From Escallonia rubra (Eukaryota > Streptophyta > Magnoliopsida > Escalloniales > Escalloniaceae): a stretch of DNA of 64,000 nucleotides. The position numbers and the translations under genes are program-made. Below are positions 56,710-64,000 of this stretch, one piece after another. The notes beneath the pieces are model-generated. The model worked only from the letters and a program-made list of their open reading frames with translations, made no database searches and was not told the origin of the DNA. Every line of letters begins with the position of its first letter. The stretch's first letter is position 1. The stretch lies in assembly GCA_033065855.1 (NCBI GenBank), contig JAVXUO010003069.1:1-64000 (forward strand). Direction: 5' to 3'.

Positions 56710-59380
56710 TCATGGGGTTGGTCCTGGAGTGTAAATAAGAGATTAGAAAGAAAAAAAATACAATGCAAAGGGTAAAAAGCACTGTACCAATAGCATACAT
56801 AGAACCACAGGAAAAAAAAATCAGAAGATATCATTTTTCTAATTTGGAAAAGTAGTCGATACAGCGTGGCTAGTCTGATGGATTCACTTGAGGCCAAGAT
56901 GCCCTTGCAAATAATACTTAAATCTCAGCATTCTTCTTGGAACATTGCCTTAGGTGAACTCATCAATGGTGCAACTATGTGCACTTCTAGGCATCAGTAA
57001 TTCAAGTTTGTGTTTTCTTGGGCATGCCATATCCAAGAAACAGCAAAAGAATTCATTTGAGTAGCTAATAATGTTCAAACACATGTTCCTCATGGCCAAC
57101 TTCCACGTAGTTTCATATTACACTATATGCCCCATTCCAATCACGCATAGGTTATAAATCGCACCACCATTTGACCTCCTAGAAAATAGAAACTAAAGCA
57201 TCCAACAATCCTCAACTCATAATATAATAATAAGAATAAAAAAAGCACTGAAATTGACTTTCTTCTTATGGAATGACTGAGAAATTTGGGTACTGATAAA
57301 CAAATGTAAGTAAACACCTAATCCCATTAAACAAATAGTCTCAAGTAAGTTACATACACAGAATCAGTCTTCAAAGCCACTGGTTATTTTTTATCTCGGT
57401 TCAGGAAGGTTGAACTTAAGAATTATGTCAGGCAGTCAGGCAATCGGAGCAGGTTGTGAGATATGAACATTTTGTCCTCCGCTGATCCCCTTATTTCCCT
57501 ACCTGTTATGCTTGTTCACTTCCCCCTTCTCCTGTGTTTTGTGCCATTCCTACGACAGGTCCAACCGTGTTCTCAAGGTACATGCGCAGAGAGAAATCTC
57601 AAGGTATACGGCCAAAGAGCAAATATTACTGTGACATAAACGTAGAAGAAGAAATAAGCCAATACCATTTCATGCTACGGGAAGGTTTAGTTGACAAGAA
57701 TGCTACACCTAAAATTTCACCACAATAAGGAGAGGTATACTTGACTAACCAAGACACATGACATTCCAGTACTTGCATAAGGTGACAAACAGTGTGACTG
57801 TCCAAAGGTGGGGGCTATTTAACTAATGAAGTAGCCAAAAATGTTCCAGCTTTTTAATATCTAGAATGTCAAAACGAGCAAGTGGATATTGGCACGAGCC
57901 CAGGAATGCAAAAGATTTGGATTATTTAATCAGTTAAGCTATTAAAAGAACAAGTAATAGCATGACCAGATTCTTGGCCACCAAAAGAAACAAGTGAGAG
58001 TGTAGCAGGTTCTTTGACTAACAACAAGTTGAAAACAAAAGAATGCCAAAGGATTGGAATGAATTGCAAAATGAAAACTACCTACTGTTATTTGCCCACT
58101 AGTATAGCTTGAATATCAGTTCAGCTAAGTGGGTAGAAAGATTGACGATTGAATAGAGAATATAAGCATATATAATACAAGATTCCATGGCAAAAGCATT
58201 ACAGGAACAGTTCATGAAGTAATCAACTTCAATTGCTGGAAGCAAAACAGGTGGATGCTGGCCATTAAATTGAAATACGAACATGTGATGGTGGATGGAT
58301 TAGAGGCAAGTAAATTCTTTATAAAACCAAAGAAATTGTTTTTGCAGCTGTCTGAAAATTACACCAACTGCTGGAAGCAAAACAGGTGGATGCTGCCATT
58401 AAATTGAAATACGAACATGTGATGGTTCTCTTATCCATGGCAAAAGCATTACATGAACAGTTCATGAAATTGTTTTTGCAGCTGTCTCAAAGAAGCCAAA
58501 GAAAAAGTAGGGGTCTTGAATGAGTTTAATGCTAACTATTAACTTTTTAATGCACCTCCTTATTTATACGAGAAAATTTTCAGTATACTGACAATAAACA
58601 TGACAGAATGTAACATAAATACAAGATCTAATAACGTAAAAGGATCCCTAGGGTCAAGCTGGTTTGGGACAAAGATCGAGTAAAAGTCAATTGAAGCAGC
58701 TAACATGGTTCGTATCAAGGTAAGTTTTAATTTTCAGCTCCTGTGACTAAAGTAAACCTTCAGCGCAAAAATAATAAGATGATCCGAATACTGGGACAAG
58801 AGTTTCAAACAATACAGACTTCCTATCTATAAAAATGAAGAGTACTATGGATATTCTATCAATATGTTACAACAACAAAAACAAGCACCGGTCCAAAAAA
58901 TTGCAAGATTTTGTATAAATAATTGCCTCGCTGCTGTGTATACACTGTACAGATCCCCCCACTAGAAGTTTATAGAGGAGACGTGAGAGTGAGAGGAAGA
59001 AATTACCTGGCAAGAAGATGAGACTCAGAGGAAGATCGGAAGATTGAAGACCCAAATGTATTGAAATAAGAACCCTAATTTGATTATACCAAAAATCAAA
59101 CCGTAACAATTAGTGACCCAAACGTACAAAAAACTTCTATCAGTTGGAAGGAGGCTTCACACAAACTTTCAGAGTGGGAGTGACGGTGGCGCACAAGAGG
59201 GGTTGCTCCACAACGACGACGGGGGTGGGCGGGACGGTGGCATCGCTCTCCTGTTCTGTTCTTCGCACAAACCCTCAGACCCAAATACTCTTTTGTTTTG
59301 TTTTTTTTTTTTTGTTATTATATGTTATTTTTATATTTTCAATAATGAGTAAAAATATATTTCTCTTTTAAAAAATTAAA
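56710..59380. other. CACTA 5' flank of the transposase gene
   Basis: About 2.7 kb between the transposase start and the right subterminal repeats. Mostly AT-rich, probably leader and intron sequence. It contains the shuffled duplications at 58,184-58,487. Frames at 57,534 and 59,113 match nothing I recognise. Confidence 0.45.
58184..58487. repeat. Shuffled local duplications
   Basis: Three pieces each occur twice in the order 1-2-3-2-1-3. Piece 1: TCCATGGCAAAAGCATTACA (58,184 and 58,434). Piece 2: GCTGGAAGCAAAACAGGTGG (58,230-58,291 and 58,365-58,425). Piece 3: GAAATTGTTTTTGCAGCTGT (58,332 and 58,466). The copies are nearly identical. Confidence 0.9.
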
Positions 59381-59389
59381 ATAATACCT

Positions 59390-59620
59390 TTACCGATGTA
59401 AAAACTTCCGTCGGTGAAATCCGTCACTAAATTTCGTTGCTAAATCATTTGTGACAAAAACTTCCGTCGCCTATTTTCCTTCCCGCGCATTTTTTCCCTC
59501 TAGTGTTTTTAGTGATTGAACATAATTCCATCGCCTAATTCCGTCGGCAAAGGTGGCTTTTAGCGACGGAACACGTTCCATCGCTAAATTCCGTCGCTAA
59601 AAGACATTTTTCTTGTAGTG
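59390..59620. repeat. CACTA right end with subterminal repeats
   Basis: Copies of TTAGCGACGGAA / TTCCGTCGCTAA and variants (TTCCGTCGGTG, CCATCGCTAA), ending ATTTTTCTTGTAGTG, the complement of the left end. Confidence 0.92.
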
Positions 59621-59829
59621 ATATATATTCACATTATATTATAATTGTACACATTTTATTATAATTGTACACAAAATATATACTATGTTGTCCAGCTATG
59701 AACTAAATATAACAAGAGGCGGGGACAAGAGCGGGAAGGGAATAAAAATAGGGGAGGGGAGAGGAGCATAATTCCAGGAGGGCAAGGGAGGGAAAAAAGG
59801 AAAAGGCTCAGGGCTCGTCAAGACCGGGA

Positions 59830-60900
59830 TCTCGACCCTACTCGTCATCATCTACGGGGGTGTCATCCGGATCCGACTCGGATAGGGACGCAATAATGTC
59901 CAACATTAAAAGCATGCAAGCATTCTTGTTAGTGATTGTATATTGTGTTTATTCATGTATATTGACTTCATAAAATAACCGTTTTGTACCTCATCCTCCC
60001 TGATCATCCTGACCACCTCTCGAGCAATGCGACGAACATCCTCTAGGTGTAACTGTCACTCTGTGACCCGTGTCAGTGTCTATGGAGGGGCAGTAGGGGG
60101 TGGGGACTCTCCATCACGACACGTGCAGTCACGCTGGGCAGTCCGTTACATGCAATTTCCTGCTATCAATGACCCCCGGTATCCAACCATCGCTTCAATC
60201 CCTTGGTACTCGTACTCATAGACGTTGATGGCTGACTAGACTGCTGCCCAGACATCCTAATATGTCCATATGTTCGATGACATCAACGCAATAGACATTG
60301 AAGACATTATCAAAATTTTAACTATAGACAAGTTAATTTGTAACTTATAACGATCTTTTGAGCAACTTTGGAAACGAACTCCTCCGCCGGATGTGTATCA
60401 TCCTTATCCACCTTTCGGATGTGCATCTAAAAGTACGTTATAACACATGCCTCATCCTTCTCCAAGTGCAGGTGCCCCTTCGCATTCTTATGTCAGATGA
60501 CATCGTGCGGCACCGACCCAGCCGCGTGCGTAGTTACCTGATCCTTTCTGTTAGCCCTCCCACTCCTATGCTTCAGCTCCCAAGATGGATCAGTCATCCA
60601 CTTATCAACCAGCTGTCCCCATACAAATAGTGAGATCGAATTAAGGGGATACCTCTTCCACTCCTCCATCAGTGCCCCCTACGCCACCAACTTCTGGCTC
60701 GCTCCCGTACGCGGTGTAGCCAACACCGGTAATTTTTGCTATATACGCAAAATGAAGGCCATCCTCCCCAATGCCCACTGCTCAGGCGACTTAGACTCGA
60801 ACCCCTTCTGTAATGCATCAAATTACACAATCAACAATTGATTTAAGTATAAGGTACTATTTTAACAAATATTAGCTAACACTTTATCAAACCATGCCAG
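59830..60900 (-). pseudogene. Worn Transposase_24-like sequence of a second CACTA element
   Basis: On the minus strand, pieces resemble the PF03004 family: a block near 60,820-60,740 (FESKSPEQWALGRMAFILRI), then ASQKLVA and MEEWKRYPLNSISLFVWGQL (60,700-60,620), WELKHRSGRANRKDQVTTHA (60,590-60,530) and AAGSVPHDV (about 60,520-60,500). Stops interrupt it throughout. It lies outside the CACTA right end at 59,620 and is GC-richer and older, so it is a separate element. No ends were found. Confidence 0.6.
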
Positions 60901-60957
60901 CCACTCTTCCCATAGGGCCTCCCTCCTCTCGGAATCCCAGTCCTTCCAGTACAGCAG

Positions 60958-62540
60958 TGTAACATCCTGGAAATCTGGAGCTTTGTCATCCCGAACTCCT
61001 GGGTGTTAACCTACCACATCACATCAAACCTATCAAATCCTGTTTACTAACACATACTTTAAAGCATCTAATCCGACGTTCACTCACATTCTTCCAAATA
61101 CAAGATTACAAACTGCTTAAAGTCATCATTTTAAAAATAGAAAGATGATTTTCCAAAGAGTGTCAAAACGAACACATATATTTCAAGGGAAATAGGGGAA
61201 GGGTTTCGTACAAACACAAACGGTTTAATCACGGTATGGGGAAGAGTTTCAACTCAATCCCCTCAGTTAGGTAACAATACCTTCATTTGAACATCGTTTT
61301 CGAAAACAGTCATTGTAAGATACAGTGTAAGCAATTCAAAGACTTTAATCCTTGGCAGATGCAATGCCATTAAGGCAATGCGCAGATGTACACATGTACA
61401 ATATACAATAATAACTAGCCATCTTTATCAATCAAGGAAGCAGTAACAAACTAGCCTTAACAGTCACAAAACCAACAAGAAATTCACTGCTTAATATGCA
61501 ATATAATGATCCCCAACCTAAATGCACATAACTAGAACAATTAAAGTGTCAATAACCATTAAACATACTGATATAATTCATCACTCAGAATTTCAGAATA
61601 ATTACAAGCATATAGCAAGAAAGATTGTGAACAGTTATCGAATCTAGGCATAACAATTCCGAAGAAGAGTGCAAACAATTATCGAATTTGCTCAACATGC
61701 AATAACAAGCGAGCATCGATAAGATTTTCAAATAATCGAAAAAATGTTAGGGTTTCTTTGGCAATAACATGTTGATATCAATGCATAGTTCAGTGTTTGA
61801 CAATAGCCATAAGTAAAATTGAAAGAATACTTCTGAGTACAAGTTATTGAAATTAGGGTTCGGATAAAAATCCTTACCTGGGGTTCAGACAGAAAGCCAT
61901 ACCTGGATCCGTAACTAAGCTCTCTAACCGAAAAGTCAGTTGTTTGAACCTAAACGGAATAATCAAATCATTAGAGCATAGACTACAATACAATATTATA
62001 ACTTAATATGGACTCACGCATACTCTCAAAATGAACCTCCCTCACCGGGTATGTGAAATTACCAAAATATCCTTAGGTGTAAAATTACAAAATGCCCATC
62101 TAGGACTTAAATCACCAAAACGGCCTTCCCGTAAGTAGAATCATTAAAATAACCTTACTGTATGTAAATTTATCCAAAAATACCTTTTACAGGAAAATTA
62201 CCAAAATATCCTATTGGGGTTCCCGACACCGAAAAATTTCCAAAAATACTTTAGAAATTTTTGCCCAAAAATCTCGAACCGATGTCTGGACCGAGTGCTC
62301 AGAAGCCGGTTCTGATAAAAATATATACCGGTCGTGGAATGGCACAAAATTTTGGATAATGAAATATCTCAGTAAAATAAAAAATTTCAGATTAAAATAA
62401 CTTGGTTTGCAATATGAAATAAATCTAGAATTTTCTTTAATCGAAACCCTAATTTAGCATCCTTGGCGGACACCGAAAATTTTCAGAGCGTACATCACAT
62501 AACTATTTATTAGAAATCATATAAAACTCCCTAAATAACC
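60958..62540 (+). mobile_element. LTR-like fragment beginning TGTAACATCC, decayed
   Basis: Starts TGTAACATCCTGG. The section 61,480-61,820 is a diverged direct repeat of 9,890-10,235. Later parts (62,200-62,500) have CGACACCGAAAA and CCAAAATATCC motifs, a style also seen at 17,400-17,640. No coding. Fossil, broken, end unsure. Confidence 0.45.
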
Positions 62541-62620
62541 CCCCCCCCCCCCCCCCCCGCACACACACACGTCTTAGTGAAAAAACAAGTACTATTCACA
62601 CACACACACACACACACATA
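62540..62620. repeat. Poly-C run and AC microsatellites
   Basis: A run of about 19 C, then GCACACACACAC, then a second AC array near 62,597-62,620. The exact C count may be a sequencing uncertainty. Confidence 0.9.
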
Positions 62621-64000
62621 CACATAATTACATCTTAACATAGCTATGTGTTGCATACCTACGATTTTACATACTTGTGTGTTGCACTTTTCAACAAAAG
62701 TTTAAGGTTCTAATTTATCACATCACTTCTAATTCACAGTCACATTATTTACAAAATCTTATAGCCTTATCCTTCGATCATCTATTTCAGTTAAACATTT
62801 TGAATCCTTCAGTTCTAAAAGCAAGTAACATGGGGTCTACTGTTGCATAATCAACAAAAATCTCAATCTTATATCGAACTATCAAATAGATTGACCAAAT
62901 CTAATCCACGTTCTTAGAGTCTACTCTCACTCACAGATTATCTGAGGCTTAGAAATCTACCCAATCTCATATCAGGGCAAATGAAGCCCTACAGATCCTA
63001 ATGTTAGGTCAAAATACATGTGCATAACATATTGTCAGTTTCAAAATCATTTGAGAATAGAACACAACAAAACTCTGATAACCAGATTAGTTACAAGCAA
63101 CAATTATAACATGTTACCATTTTGGAACATATTAGACAAACACCAATCACAAATAACTAGTGGTAACTATAAAACAAAACATCATATATTAATCACAACA
63201 AACAATGATCTCAGTCAAGCATTAAGGGACCAAATCGTAACAATAGTCACACTGGGCGATCAAAATGCAAATATTTTTTTTAACAAAACCATACCTATTG
63301 GCTCTCAAGATTCTCAATGCAAATATGTGATATTCTAGAAAAGTGACGAGTACAGAAATAATGGTATAGGTCTATTGAAAAAAAGTTAACCCAATGACTC
63401 GAAGCAATTACAATCAGTAAAGGTTATTGGTCCTTAATAGGGTTCGTAACTTTCCCATAGCCAGTGGGTCAGTTACTATCCCATCAATTGCAGATATATT
63501 TGAAAGAAACAGATAAATATCTTAGAAAAGGAATAAGAGGACTCAGTATGAATGACATAATTTTCGACGTCTCGGAGTGGATTAACATTTAATTAAGTCG
63601 CTATTGAATTTAATGTACAAAAGAATGAACGAGAAGACAAAGTAGGATTTCAAATTTTTTATCGTACTCTCAAACCAAACTTTCAGACTTAATACTCGTC
63701 ATTCTTCAACAACACCATTCTTATTCATAAATCAAATCGCTAACTTAACTACTATCCAAACCTTACAAACTTTCAAACATTATTATGGTTTACCCTGACA
63801 ATACACGGATGCGTGATTAATGATTCACCAATTCTTACCTACTATCAAAATCCTAAACAACAAATCAGATGAGATCCACCAGGAAGACCTCTATCTGCAA
63901 CATGGACTGTGTAATCATAGAGAACCATAGAATAGTCAAATACTCTCCCAACGGAATGCCTATCACAAGATTAGCTCATAAAGGATGTGTTCTCACCCTC
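62621..64000. other. AT-rich stretch without recognised genes
   Basis: One plus-strand frame of 106 codons (63,018-63,338) is present but matches no family I know and has AT-driven composition. Nothing else is seen. Confidence 0.5.

Larger units (their letters stand above)
47072..59620 (-). mobile_element. CACTA (En/Spm) DNA transposon, 12.5 kb, complete ends
   Basis: Perfect 15-bp inverted ends CACTACAAGAAAAAT at 47,072 and 59,620, flanked by the 3-bp target duplication ATA on both sides. Subterminal regions are packed with TTTAGCGACGGAA and its complement (47,090-47,590 and 59,390-59,605), the usual transposase-binding repeats. Two gene regions lie on the minus strand: TNP2-type transposase (56,706-53,056) and a Transposase_24-type gene (about 52,950-48,951). 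The transposase has at least three lesions, so the element is probably unable to move on its own, but its ends look usable in trans. Confidence 0.93.

Noticed and set aside
63018-63338. A 106-codon plus-strand frame near the right edge
   Set aside because: No recognised family, AT-biased codons and no promoter or splice context; likely chance.

Overview
This is plant nuclear DNA, most likely from a eudicot with a large, transposon-rich genome. Evidence: Ty1/copia and Tat-type Ty3/gypsy elements, an L1-type LINE, an En/Spm (CACTA) transposon, a nuclear 25S rRNA fragment, a piece of mitochondrial nad4, and one spliced host gene resembling plant Integrator subunit 9. The species cannot be told from the sequence. 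There are no operons, CRISPR arrays or bacterial features.

Layout. 1-5,950: a decayed L1-type LINE on the minus strand (ORF1, endonuclease, reverse transcriptase). It holds a 25S rRNA fragment and an 85-bp tandem duplication, and its ORF1 is split by a 1,980-bp composite hAT-like element whose two flanking non-autonomous copies carry a captured 367-bp segment. 5,950-10,530: a diverged 70-bp tandem repeat, AC-rich repeat DNA (including the near-identical inverted twin of the captured segment) and LTR-like fragments. 10,527-17,376: a broken Ty1/copia element on the minus strand. 18,246-32,440: a broken Tat-lineage gypsy array on the minus strand with three LTR copies and two internal regions; the larger region also carries an antisense gene block on the plus strand. 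33,094-41,100: a second, older Tat-type element on the plus strand, with a GC-rich minisatellite-bearing block inside it. 41,330-42,900: a nuclear insert of mitochondrial DNA containing part of nad4 exon 2.

43,238-46,113: eight downstream exons of an INTS9-like gene on the plus strand, reading open through good splice sites to a stop codon. The upstream exons, about 200 codons, are not in the window; mitochondrial and retroelement DNA lie where they would be expected.

47,072-59,620: a complete-ended 12.5-kb CACTA transposon with perfect 15-bp inverted ends, an ATA target duplication, a TNP2-type transposase gene (DUF4218 and DUF4216 parts) and a Transposase_24-type second gene, both on the minus strand. 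A smaller inverted-repeat element lies inside it. 59,830-60,900: a second, worn Transposase_24-like stretch. 60,958-64,000: LTR-like and unassigned AT-rich DNA with a poly-C run.

The only likely functional host gene is the INTS9-like one. The rest is a record of nested insertions: LINE, then composite hAT; CACTA, then inverted-repeat element; gypsy, then GC-rich block. The clearest unusual structures are the composite hAT unit, the hairpin-forming minisatellite in a Tat LTR, the rRNA fragment in the LINE, and the host gene whose upstream side is occupied by organelle and retroelement DNA.
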